64,000 nt of DNA, from the NCBI RefSeq assembly GCF_011759385.1, contig NZ_JAARLY010000004.1, positions 248,001 to 312,000 of the forward strand, written 5' to 3'. How positions within the stretch are numbered: position 1 is the first letter of the stretch; each line of letters starts with the position of its first letter. The translations under genes were made by a program, and so were the position numbers. The notes beneath the pieces are model-generated. The model did not search any database and was not told the origin of the DNA. It worked only from the letters and a program-made list of their open reading frames with translations. Source of the DNA: Oleiagrimonas sp. C23AA. Lineage in GTDB: Bacteria; Pseudomonadota; Gammaproteobacteria; Xanthomonadales; Rhodanobacteraceae. This document shows positions 56,697-64,000 of the stretch, one piece after another.

Positions 56697-56750
56697 TTCG
56701 CGCCCCTGAGTTGTTGCGCGACCAGCCTTGCAGCAACCGGTACCCAACGT

Positions 56751-56827
56751 GGCTAGGTAGCTCAGCTGGTTAGAGCGCGGCACTCATAATGCTGAGGTCG
56801 GCGGTTCGAGCCCGCCTCTAGCCACCA
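56751..56827 (+). tRNA. tRNA-Met, elongator (anticodon CAU)
   Basis: 77 nt with encoded CCA. Acceptor GGCTAGG/TCTAGCC, D stem GCTC/GAGC, anticodon stem CGGCA/TGCTG with loop CTCATAA, T stem GGCGG/CCGCC. The GGCTA...TAGCC acceptor matches elongator Met tRNAs, not initiator (no mismatched 1-72 pair). It has its own promoter and a terminator directly behind it. Confidence 0.93.
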
Positions 56828-56861
56828 CTAAAGCGATCCGGCAGCGTCTTCGCGCCGGTGA

Positions 56862-56905
56862 ACACAAAAAAACCGCACCCTTTAACGGGCGCGGTTTTTT
56901 TGTGT
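56862..56905. terminator. Bidirectional terminator between tRNA-Met and cyoD
   Basis: ACACAAAAAAACCGC...GCGGTTTTTTTGTGT forms a 15-bp stem with A/T tails, ending tRNA-Met on the plus strand and the cyo operon on the minus strand. Confidence 0.88.
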
Positions 56906-56925
56906 CGCAGGTGGGTGTTTGAGCG

Positions 56926-57234
56926 CTACACCATCCGCGAGTGCAGGTTGAACAGCACCACCAGGGTGCCGCCGACCATCAGCAGCACGATCAGGGTCGA
57001 GAACAGCAGCAGGTTCAGATCATCGCGGTGCGAACTGCGGCCGATGTGCAGGAAATATTTGAAGTGGGCGACCACCTGGGTCAATCCCAGGATGAAGATC
57101 AGCGTCAGCGCCCATACCGGCGACAGCAGGTGCCAGGCGACCACGGCGAACGGGATCGCTGTCAGCAGCAGGGCCCAACCCAGCCCGGTGGCGTACTTGC
57201 GCAGCTCTTTGCGGTATTCGGCGTGGTTTTCCAT
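56926..57234 (-). CDS. cyoD: Cytochrome bo3 ubiquinol oxidase subunit IV
   Basis: 102 residues with three TM helices (GLGWALLLTAIPFAVVAWHLL, LTLIFILGLTQVVAHFKYF and a third near the C-terminus), as in CyoD. It assists CuB site assembly. Its ATG overlaps the cyoC stop by one base. It is the last cyo gene; no cyoE follows. Confidence 0.94.
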   Translation of the reverse strand: MENHAEYRKELRKYATGLGWALLLTAIPFAVVAWHLLSPVWALTLIFILGLTQVVAHFKYFLHIGRSSHRDDLNLLLFSTLIVLLMVGGTLVVLFNLHSRMV

Positions 57235-57854
57235 TACAGCAACCCCTGCAGGTAGACCACCGAGAAGATGCCCACCCAGATGATGTCCAGAAAGTGCCAG
57301 AACAGGCCCAGCCGCATGATCCGCGTCTTGACCTGATCGCTCAGGCCAAACACGCCCAGCTGGATCAGCATGATGATGGTCCATACGCAGCCCGAGGCCA
57401 CGTGCAGGCCATGCGTGGAGACCAGGGCGAAGAACGCCGACAGAAAGCCGCTGCGATGCGGTACGGCTCCCTTGCCGGCCATGGAGTGGAAGTCGTGCAG
57501 CTCAAAGCCCAGGAAGGTCATGCCCAGCAGCAGCGTGACGATCAGCCAGCCGACCAGGTGCCGTAGCCGTTCGGGGCGGTACTTCATCGACAGCGAGGCC
57601 ATGCCGAAGGTGAAGCTGGACACCAGCAGCAGCACGGTCTCGATGAAGGCGCTTTTCAGCTCGAACGATTGATGCGTGCCCGGGCCGCCGGCGGTGTTGT
57701 GCATCATCACGCCGTAGGTGGCAAACAGCAGCGCGAAGATCACCGCGTCGCTCATCATGAACACCCAGAAGCCGAATAGCGGACTCTCCGCCTGCTGGTG
57801 GGTGTCGCGGTCCTTGTTCTTAAGGTTTATCCCGGCGTGTTTTTGCTCGCTCAC
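57234..57854 (-). CDS. cyoC: Cytochrome bo3 ubiquinol oxidase subunit III
   Basis: 206 residues, five TM helices. The GTG start has GGAGGTGG upstream and overlaps the cyoB stop as GTGA. Motifs FGFWVFMMSDAVIFALLFATY and LVSTHGLHVASGCVW are typical of CyoC. Longer upstream reading lies inside cyoB. Confidence 0.95.
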   Translation of the reverse strand: MSEQKHAGINLKNKDRDTHQQAESPLFGFWVFMMSDAVIFALLFATYGVMMHNTAGGPGTHQSFELKSAFIETVLLLVSSFTFGMASLSMKYRPERLRHLVGWLIVTLLLGMTFLGFELHDFHSMAGKGAVPHRSGFLSAFFALVSTHGLHVASGCVWTIIMLIQLGVFGLSDQVKTRIMRLGLFWHFLDIIWVGIFSVVYLQGLL

Positions 57855-59917
57855 GGTGCCACCTCCGCCAGGCCCTGATTGGTGGGGTCGGTTTCGTGGT
57901 CGCGCGACACCGGCTGGGCGGCAGCCACCTTGTCCAGCCACGCCTTGTGCTGGTCACGCAGCTGGTCGGCGCTGATGGTGTGATGGGTATGGGTAATGAA
58001 GCTGCGTGCGATTACCGCACCCCACACCACCACCAGTCCCAGGATGGCCATCCACCAGATATGCCAGACCAGGCCAAAGGCGCCGACAAAGCCGGCCGCG
58101 CCCATCACCACCGCGGTGGCGCTGTTGTTGGGCATCTGGATGTCCTCGTAGGCGTCCTTGTCGGGCAGCACATAGGCGCTACCGTGTTCTTTCATCCACA
58201 TGAACTGATCGCGGTCGTGCACCTTGGGCACGGTATAGAAATTCATCTCCGGTGCCGGACATGGCGACCACCACTCCAGGCTGCGCGCATCCCACGGGTC
58301 ACCCAGTGGCACGCGCGTGCGCTTGTGCTGCCACAGGCTGACCAGCAACTGCGCGATCAGCGCGAACAGGCCCAGGCCCAGAATTACCGCGCCCACTTCG
58401 GCCACATACATGTAAGGCGCAAAGGCCGGGTTGTATATTTCCTGCGCGCGTCGCGGCATGCCCTGGATGCCGGTGAAGTACAGCGGGAAGAAGGCCAACA
58501 CGAAGCCGATGCCGAAACACCAGGCGCTGAGCTTGCCCAGGGCCTCGTTGAGACGGAAACCAAAGGCCTTGGGAAACCAGAAGTTGTAGCCGGCCAGCAT
58601 GCCGAACAGCGTGCCGGGGATCAGCATGTTGTGGAAATGCGCCACCAGGAAGGTGGTGTTGTGCAGCTGGAAGTCCACCGGCGGCGTGGCCAGGATGATC
58701 CCGGTCAGCCCGCCAATCACAAACAGCACCATGAACAGCACCGAGTACAGCATCGGCGTGGTCAGGCGCACACGGCCGCGGTACATGGTCAGCATCCAGT
58801 CGTAGATTTTCACGCCCGTGGGGATGCCGATCAGCATGGTGGCAATGCCAAAGAACGCGTTGACGCCGGCGCTCTGGCCCATGGTGAAAAAGTGATGCAG
58901 CCACACCGTGAATGACAGCACCGCGATGACCATGGTGGCGATCACCAGTGACTTGTAACCGTACAGGCGCTTGCTGGAGAAGGTGGCGAACACCTCGGAG
59001 AACACGCCGAACGAAGGCAGGATCAGGATGTACACCTCCGGATGGCCAAACAGCCAGAACAGGTTGGCGTAATTCATCATGTCGCCGCCCATGCCGTTGG
59101 TGAAGAAATGGAAGTCGGCGTAGCGGTCCAGAGCCAGCATCAGCGTGCACACGGTCAGCGGCGGCATCGCGAAGATCATCAGGATGCTGGTGCACAGCGA
59201 GGTCCAGGTGAACAGCGGCAGCTTGAAAAAGCTCATGCCGGGCGCGCGTTCCTTGTAGATGGTCACGGCGAAATTCAAGCCCGTCAGCGTGGTGCCGATC
59301 GAACTTAAGGTCAGCGCCCAGATCCAGTAGTCGGGGCCGACCGACGGCATGGTGTGCAGCTCGGTGTAGGGCGGATAGCCGCTCCAGCCGCCGGTGGAGA
59401 ATTTGCCGATCACCAGCGAGATCAGGATCATGCCGGCGCCGGCCACAGTCATCCACAGGCTGATCGCGTTGAGTAGCGGAAAGCGCACGTCGCGCGCGCC
59501 AATCTGCTGCGGCATCACCACGTTGATCAGGCCGGTCAGGAACGGCATGGCCATGAAGAAGATCATGATCGTGCCGTGGGTGGAGAACAGCTGGCCAAAA
59601 TGCTCCGGCGGCAGGTAACCGGGGTTATTGATGGCCATGGCCTGCTGCGTGCGCATCATGATGCCTTCGATCACGCCGCGCGAGAGCATCACCAGCGCCA
59701 GCATCACGTACATGATGCCGATCTTCTTGTGGTCCAGGCTGGTCAGCCACTCCTTCCAGATGTAGCGCCACTTGCCCAAGTAGGTGATCAGTGCGATGGC
59801 GGCCAGCGCGCCGAACACTTCGGCACCGGCGCCGATGGTGGCGATGGGGCTGTAGAACGGCAGCGAGTTGTAGTTGAGCTCGCCAAAGAAGAAATGCCAG
59901 AGCGGGCTTGCGTTCAT
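57851..59917 (-). CDS. cyoB: Cytochrome bo3 ubiquinol oxidase subunit I
   Basis: 688 residues, 15 TM helices, the catalytic subunit. The binuclear-centre cross-link motif GHPEVYILILPSFGVFSEV and the CuB histidines in WLHHFFTMG are intact, as is the heme region LVAHFHNMLIPG. It reduces O2 to water with proton pumping, using quinol. Its ATG overlaps the cyoA stop as ATGA. Confidence 0.97.
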   Translation of the reverse strand: MNASPLWHFFFGELNYNSLPFYSPIATIGAGAEVFGALAAIALITYLGKWRYIWKEWLTSLDHKKIGIMYVMLALVMLSRGVIEGIMMRTQQAMAINNPGYLPPEHFGQLFSTHGTIMIFFMAMPFLTGLINVVMPQQIGARDVRFPLLNAISLWMTVAGAGMILISLVIGKFSTGGWSGYPPYTELHTMPSVGPDYWIWALTLSSIGTTLTGLNFAVTIYKERAPGMSFFKLPLFTWTSLCTSILMIFAMPPLTVCTLMLALDRYADFHFFTNGMGGDMMNYANLFWLFGHPEVYILILPSFGVFSEVFATFSSKRLYGYKSLVIATMVIAVLSFTVWLHHFFTMGQSAGVNAFFGIATMLIGIPTGVKIYDWMLTMYRGRVRLTTPMLYSVLFMVLFVIGGLTGIILATPPVDFQLHNTTFLVAHFHNMLIPGTLFGMLAGYNFWFPKAFGFRLNEALGKLSAWCFGIGFVLAFFPLYFTGIQGMPRRAQEIYNPAFAPYMYVAEVGAVILGLGLFALIAQLLVSLWQHKRTRVPLGDPWDARSLEWWSPCPAPEMNFYTVPKVHDRDQFMWMKEHGSAYVLPDKDAYEDIQMPNNSATAVVMGAAGFVGAFGLVWHIWWMAILGLVVVWGAVIARSFITHTHHTISADQLRDQHKAWLDKVAAAQPVSRDHETDPTNQGLAEVAP

Positions 59918-60849
59918 GCGTGCGATCCGTTCGCTGCGGCACCGCAGGCCGGAGCCGGGTGCAGGACATATTTGTGGATCACCCAGGAGAACAGGCCCGG
60001 GGTGACACTGCGGTAAAAGCGGGGCTTGTCGACATTGCTGGGGCGCGCCAGCTGCTTATAGGTGGGACAGTCCAGCGACTGGCCGCTGGCCCTGACCTTG
60101 TCGATCCAGCTTTCAAATGACGCCGGCGCCATGGCGATGGTGCGAAACTTCTGCTTCTGGAAACCAAAGCCGTTGTACTGCGTGTTCTCGCCGCGGAAGT
60201 TGCCCGGTTGGTCAGCCTGCAGCCATTGCTGGGTCTTCATGCCGGCCATGGCGTAGATCTGCCCGGCCAGGCGCGGAATCAGCAGCGACAGCATCACCGT
60301 GTCCGAGGTCATCTCAAGATGCACCGGGCGTCCGGTGGGAATCACCAGCTGGTTGACACTGGCCACGTGCTGGTCCGGATAAATGAACAGCCATTTCCAG
60401 TCCAGGCCGATCACCTGCACGGTCAGCGGCTTCTGATTCGATGGCAGTGGCCGGTAAGGGTCGAGCTTGTGCGAGTTGATCCACACCATCACGCCGAGCA
60501 CCGCCACAATCAGGATCGGCACGCCCCAGGCCAGGATTTCCAGCGTCCAGGAGAATGTCCACTTGGGCTTGTAGGCGGCGTTGTTGTTCTTGCCTCGACG
60601 ATAGCGCCACAGCAGCCAGGGCGTGCCAACCAGCACCGGCACCACCACGATCAGGGTGAGGGCGATCACCTCGAAAAACAGCGTGCGCTCGTCGTGGGCA
60701 ACGCGCCCGTGCGGGTGCAGAAACCCGTGTTCCAGACTGCAGCCGGAAAGCAGCGCCATCACCGCCGGCGGCAGCAGGCGTGCAAGGCGCCCGAGCGGGG
60801 CGACTCGTGAGCGTGCCGTGCGTTTGAAGCCGTTGGTGGACCTGCGCAT
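59914..60849 (-). CDS. cyoA: Cytochrome bo3 ubiquinol oxidase subunit II
   Basis: 311 residues from the ATG giving MRRSTNGFKRT. A lipoprotein signal peptide ends at the lipobox LLSGC, so it is lipid-anchored with two TM helices, followed by a cupredoxin-like periplasmic domain (QKPLTVQVIGLDWKWLFIYP). Like other CyoA it lacks the CuA cysteines. An ATG at 60870 would add seven residues across an eight-cytosine run. It heads cyoABCD; the start is uncertain. Confidence 0.92.
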   Translation of the reverse strand: MRRSTNGFKRTARSRVAPLGRLARLLPPAVMALLSGCSLEHGFLHPHGRVAHDERTLFFEVIALTLIVVVPVLVGTPWLLWRYRRGKNNNAAYKPKWTFSWTLEILAWGVPILIVAVLGVMVWINSHKLDPYRPLPSNQKPLTVQVIGLDWKWLFIYPDQHVASVNQLVIPTGRPVHLEMTSDTVMLSLLIPRLAGQIYAMAGMKTQQWLQADQPGNFRGENTQYNGFGFQKQKFRTIAMAPASFESWIDKVRASGQSLDCPTYKQLARPSNVDKPRFYRSVTPGLFSWVIHKYVLHPAPACGAAANGSHA

Positions 60850-61132
60850 TGAGGGGGGGGATCGATGCATGCTCGTTGACACCGCTGGCGGCCCATGGGC
60901 GGGCCGTTGAGCCGATCGCAAGCCCGTTTGCCGCGTTGGCGCTCCTGGCGGGGCGTCGCACGATGACCGCATCGGGCTGCGATTCCACATCGGACCGGCC
61001 CGGTGCTACCGGGAGCAAAAGGGTCCGCGAAACCGTCTGCCTTCCTTGCCGGCGGCATCAGGTCGCTAACGCGAGCCTTGTGGCGTCGCTGGTCGGCATG
61101 CCGGAAAGCCTGAACGATGCTAGGCGCGGCCC

Positions 61133-61145
61133 CGCGAATTTCGCG
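61133..61145. promoter_or_regulatory. 13-bp palindrome upstream of cyo operon
   Basis: CGCGAA-T-TTCGCG is a perfect inverted repeat in the cyo leader region. A possible operator; the regulator is unknown. Confidence 0.3.
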
Positions 61146-61197
61146 TGTACACACCCCTTTGCCAGCGCCACGTGACCTACACGACCACGCGCATGAA

Positions 61198-61233
61198 CGC
61201 TGCCGATCCGCGATGGAAAGCGGACCGGCAGCG
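61198..61233 (-). terminator. Hairpin after copper receptor gene
   Basis: CGCTGCCGGTCCGC and GCGGATCGGCAGCG (minus strand) pair over 14 bp with one G-U and an 8-nt loop, 9 bp after the receptor stop. No T-run; a stability element or weak terminator. Confidence 0.5.
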
Positions 61234-61241
61234 GATCAATT

Positions 61242-63413
61242 TTAAAAGTGCAGGTTGGCGCGCAGCCAGGCGGTGCGGCCGGGCTCGTTGATGCGCGTGG
61301 CATCGCTGCCCACGTAGCCGGCCAGTGCCACCGGTGCGGCGTTGACGTGCTCGGCGTAGGTTTTGTCCAGCACATTGTCGATGCCGGCCGCCAGCTGCCA
61401 GCGCGCATCGAGCTTCACCGTAGCGTTGAGGCCGAGCACGCCATAGCCGGCCGATGGCCCCAGATCGGCGCCGACAATGGTGCCCTCGCCCACTGCGTCG
61501 CGATGCTGGGCGCTGGCCACGGTCCAGGTGGCATGCACCTGCCAGGTGCCTTGGCGGTAGCCAAGCTCGCTTTTCAGCTTCAGCGGCGGCATTTGCGGCA
61601 GCGGGCGGTGTTCGCTGTCGTTGCGGCCCCAGGCGTAACTGAGTGCGCTTTCGAGCGACCAGTGCGCGCCTTGCCAATCGAGGCCGGCCTCGCCACCGGC
61701 GATGCGGGCATCCACGTTGCTGGCGTAGGCGCCACTCATGCCGGCCGCTGGAAAGTGCAGCACGATGTAGTCATCGACTCGGCCGGCGTAGGCCGAGACC
61801 CAGGCCTTGAAGCGCTCACCTTGCCAGCGTGCGCCGATATCCAGCTGTGTGGTGCGCTCGGGGCGCAGCGTCAGGAAATCACTGACGTGGCTGTCGGCAT
61901 GATCGCCAAGCAGCTCCCAGTAGTCCGGCTCGCGCTCGCTGTGGCCGAGGCCGGCGTAGAAATGCACCGGCATATCGTTCGCGTCGGTTTCATAGCGCAG
62001 AAAGCCGGCGCGCAGCAGGTCGTGACGGGTCTGTGCCACCGTGCCTGTCGTCGGCATGCTCATGTCCATGTCGCCGGCCATGCTGGTGCCCATACCGGCC
62101 ATGCCGCCGCTGCCATCGTCCATGCTCATGGCCTGAAGCTGGTAGGCACGCATCTGCGCGCGATCGGCGCGGATACCGCCGACCAGGCGCTGGCTCTCGT
62201 CCAGCTGCCAGGTCGCCTGCGCGAACAGGCCGGCGTCGGCGATGCGTGCATCACGCGCCAGTGGCAGGTCGTGGTAATCGCTCATGCTGCCGCGCGGGCC
62301 GCCGCTGCGATGGTGGTGGGTATCGGTATGAGCGTCGCCGCCGAGGATGATCGACCAGTCGCTGGAAGGCGTCAGCGTGGCGGCCAGGCGGCCACCGAAA
62401 GAGCGTCGGGTCAGGTTGGCGGCCATCGCCATCGGCATCATGCTGCTGGGGTCCGGTTCGCGCAGCGTGTAGTTGTCCATGATGTGGTTGGCACGGTTGT
62501 CGTAAAGCGATAGCTCCAGCTTTGACCACCACGGCGCAAGGTGCGTGCGGCTGGCCTCCAGCGACAGCGTGTCGCGCTTGAACTGCACCCCGTCCATGCT
62601 GGCGAAAGCATAGGCGGCGCGCCCATTGCCGCGCCCGGCTGACAACGCCACGCGGGTGTCGGCATCCGGTGTCCAGCCGGCGGTGAGCTGCGCGTTCCAG
62701 TGCATGTAGGCCGAGCGCACGCGCTGACCGCGGCCGTCATCGTAATCATCGGCGCGGTCGCGGCTGGCGCTCGCTTGCAAATAGCCGTGGGCATCGCCGG
62801 CGGTCAGGTTGAGATTGGCTGCACGGTGGTCGTTGCTGCCCACGGTGAGGCTGGCGTCGCCTTTCATGGTGGCTTGGGTCAGGTCGGGCTTGTCGCGCTC
62901 AAAGCGCACGATGCCGGCCGAATGGCCCGCGCCGTAGATCACGCTTTCCGGACCCTTGATCACGACGACCTTGCTATACAGCGCCGGCGAGATATAGGCC
63001 GTGGGCGGATCCATGCGTGAGGGGCACGTGCCGCCGATGCGGCCGTCATCGGAAAGGATGCCCAGGCGCGATCCGCCCATGCCGCGCAGGCTGGGGTCGC
63101 CGTTGGTGCCGCCCTTGCGCACCACGTCAAAGCCCGGCAGGCGTCGCAGTACGTCGGCGCCGTCGCTGGCAGGCGGCTGGTCGGGAGGGTTGGTTGCCGT
63201 GGCCGTGACCAGCGGGCCATCGGTGCGCAAGGCGGTGACGTGGACCGTCTCCAGCGTTTGGCCGTCGGGTGCGTGGCGGTGCGGCGTGTCCGCCAGCGCG
63301 GGGGTGCAAGGCAGTGCGGCGGTCAGCGCCAGCGTCAGGGCGGTTCGTGAGGTCAACAGGGCGGCGGCGCGCGCAGGGGTGCGCGCCGCGCCGAAGTGGC
63401 AACGGTGATTCAT
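61242..63413 (-). CDS. TonB-dependent copper receptor (OprC/NosA-like)
   Basis: 723 residues. A signal peptide ends near ALADTPHRH. The plug domain follows (DGADVLRRLPGFDVVRKGGT... GGSRLGILSDDGRIGGTCPSRMDPPTAYISP, family-specific), then a 22-strand barrel ending ...GRTAWLRANLHF. An external loop near residues 440-470 is Met/Asp-rich (MSMDDGSGGM, MDMSM), suited to copper binding. OprC-like receptors import copper. The ATG one codon after a TTG is used. Upstream is a DUF2946-like gene; downstream is the copper-containing bo3 oxidase. Confidence 0.93.
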   Translation of the reverse strand: MNHRCHFGAARTPARAAALLTSRTALTLALTAALPCTPALADTPHRHAPDGQTLETVHVTALRTDGPLVTATATNPPDQPPASDGADVLRRLPGFDVVRKGGTNGDPSLRGMGGSRLGILSDDGRIGGTCPSRMDPPTAYISPALYSKVVVIKGPESVIYGAGHSAGIVRFERDKPDLTQATMKGDASLTVGSNDHRAANLNLTAGDAHGYLQASASRDRADDYDDGRGQRVRSAYMHWNAQLTAGWTPDADTRVALSAGRGNGRAAYAFASMDGVQFKRDTLSLEASRTHLAPWWSKLELSLYDNRANHIMDNYTLREPDPSSMMPMAMAANLTRRSFGGRLAATLTPSSDWSIILGGDAHTDTHHHRSGGPRGSMSDYHDLPLARDARIADAGLFAQATWQLDESQRLVGGIRADRAQMRAYQLQAMSMDDGSGGMAGMGTSMAGDMDMSMPTTGTVAQTRHDLLRAGFLRYETDANDMPVHFYAGLGHSEREPDYWELLGDHADSHVSDFLTLRPERTTQLDIGARWQGERFKAWVSAYAGRVDDYIVLHFPAAGMSGAYASNVDARIAGGEAGLDWQGAHWSLESALSYAWGRNDSEHRPLPQMPPLKLKSELGYRQGTWQVHATWTVASAQHRDAVGEGTIVGADLGPSAGYGVLGLNATVKLDARWQLAAGIDNVLDKTYAEHVNAAPVALAGYVGSDATRINEPGRTAWLRANLHF

Positions 63414-63506
63414 CAAATGGGTTCCGCTTGAATGTCGTGACAGGCGCCCGCCATCGCGTCACCAGATGGTGGCGCGGTAGTGGGGGCGGGCAAGTTCGAA
63501 TTCGAA

Positions 63507-63845
63507 TCAGGCGGCGCGCGGCGGTGCGCGTGCGCGTGGTTCAAGCGGGCGCGCGGCCTGGCGCTGGCCCAGAGTGCGTGGCGTCACCCATGGCGGCGGC
63601 GCCAGCGCCCGCAAAACAGGCAGCTTCGCCGCTTGCAGTGACAGCGGGCTGTGTCCCAGGAGCGAGCAATAGCCGCAGCAATCCAGGCCCAGCGCGTGGT
63701 TGGGCGGCGGCGCCTGCCCGCACCAGGCGGTGGGCAGCTGTGCCGGCGAAAGCAGTCGCGACACCACCGGCGCACAGACCAGCAGTGCCATCGCCAGGAA
63801 GGCGGCACCGCGAATCAGGCGCAGGTTTCGGGGAAGGCGACGCAT
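63507..63845 (-). CDS. DUF2946-like small membrane/periplasmic protein
   Basis: 112 residues from the ATG giving MRRLPRNLRLIRGAAF. One N-terminal TM/signal segment (GAAFLAMALLVCAPVVSRLL) is followed by a cysteine cluster (AWCGQ...LDCCGYCSLLGH) and a Pro/Arg-rich tail. Such DUF2946 proteins are common next to TonB-dependent copper receptors and may handle copper. No Shine-Dalgarno is obvious, and a longer start (63962) is possible. It precedes the receptor gene by 93 bp, so an operon is likely. Confidence 0.75.
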   Translation of the reverse strand: MRRLPRNLRLIRGAAFLAMALLVCAPVVSRLLSPAQLPTAWCGQAPPPNHALGLDCCGYCSLLGHSPLSLQAAKLPVLRALAPPPWVTPRTLGQRQAARPLEPRARAPPRAA

Positions 63846-63968
63846 CGCGGGGCGGAGCGGGCGGCTGCAACTGGGGTGGCAAAGCCTGTCACGCGACGCG
63901 CGCGCTGTACTTGCGGCACAGCGCCGCATGGGCGCCAGGTGCTGCGCCGCCGCATGCGCCATCGCGCT

Positions 63969-63996
63969 GATATACTTGCACGTTTCCCACTTTCAG
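63969..63996 (-). promoter_or_regulatory. Candidate promoter of the DUF2946/copper receptor operon
   Basis: On the minus strand CTGAAA and TATATC are separated by 16 bp, ~125 bp before the DUF2946 ATG. Hexamers match four of six consensus bases each; weak evidence. Confidence 0.3.
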
Positions 63997-64000
63997 CAGG

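Larger units (their letters stand above)
60850..61241. other. 392-bp spacer between copper receptor and cyoA
   Basis: No gene recognised. It holds a strong hairpin (61198-61233) after the receptor gene, a perfect 13-bp palindrome CGCGAATTTCGCG (61133-61145) about 285 bp before cyoA, and an eight-G run at 60853-60860. The cyo promoter is presumably here but no clear hexamer pair was found. Confidence 0.45.

Overview
The window looks like a contiguous piece of a high-GC gammaproteobacterial chromosome, most likely from the Xanthomonadales side (Rhodanobacteraceae such as Rhodanobacter, Dyella, Frateuria or Luteibacter). This rests on base composition, on the block rsmB-fmt-def / LysM protein / dprA / topA / tsaC, and on a zinc-finger-free TopA with a lysine-rich tail. 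No rRNA, CRISPR array, insertion sequence or phage gene was found. Genus-level identity is inferred, not proven.

Layout. 1-2.0 kb: the end of an aldo/keto reductase, then msrB with a DedA-rhodanese fusion. 2.1-7.6 kb: two alpha/beta hydrolases, a secreted GH92 mannosidase and a LysR regulator. 7.7-20.6 kb: an accessory oxidoreductase region in which LysR, AraC and HxlR regulators repeatedly sit back to back with short-chain dehydrogenase, NAD-epimerase, GST or hydrolase genes. Part of it is decaying: a back-to-back LysR/SDR pair survives only as two 3' ends, a peroxiredoxin is frameshifted, and a hydrolase has lost its middle. A 15-bp inverted repeat (ATTCCT...GAAT) occurs both at the start of the LysR gene at 14.25-15.18 kb and before the carboxymuconolactone-decarboxylase-like operon at 17.3 kb, suggesting one regulator for both transcription units.

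20.9-25.6 kb: tRNA-Ile2(CAU), rarD, rpoD (with an unusual aspartate-rich insert), dtd and a lipid A-type acyltransferase. 25.6-37.3 kb: an LPS-core/O-antigen-type glycosyltransferase cluster, all on the minus strand, with two ArnT-like enzymes, two GT2 enzymes, a tandem pair of related glycosyltransferases, an O-antigen ligase and a TagB/SpsB-like glycerophosphotransferase. 37.3-48.8 kb: housekeeping genes (rsmB, fmt, def, LysM protein, dprA, topA, tsaC, an AMP-ligase, purD). 48.9-56.5 kb: an LplT-like MFS protein with a degenerate acyltransferase tail, ampE, YrhK-like protein, nudC, erpA, bactofilin, hemJ, bfr, bfd (with a Fur-box candidate) and rppH. 56.7-64 kb: elongator tRNA-Met, the cyoABCD quinol oxidase operon, a TonB-dependent copper receptor and a DUF2946-type small protein, which together form a copper/heme-copper respiration theme.

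Start codons were chosen by homology-like N-termini and Shine-Dalgarno sequences; several differ from the longest open frame and are flagged.
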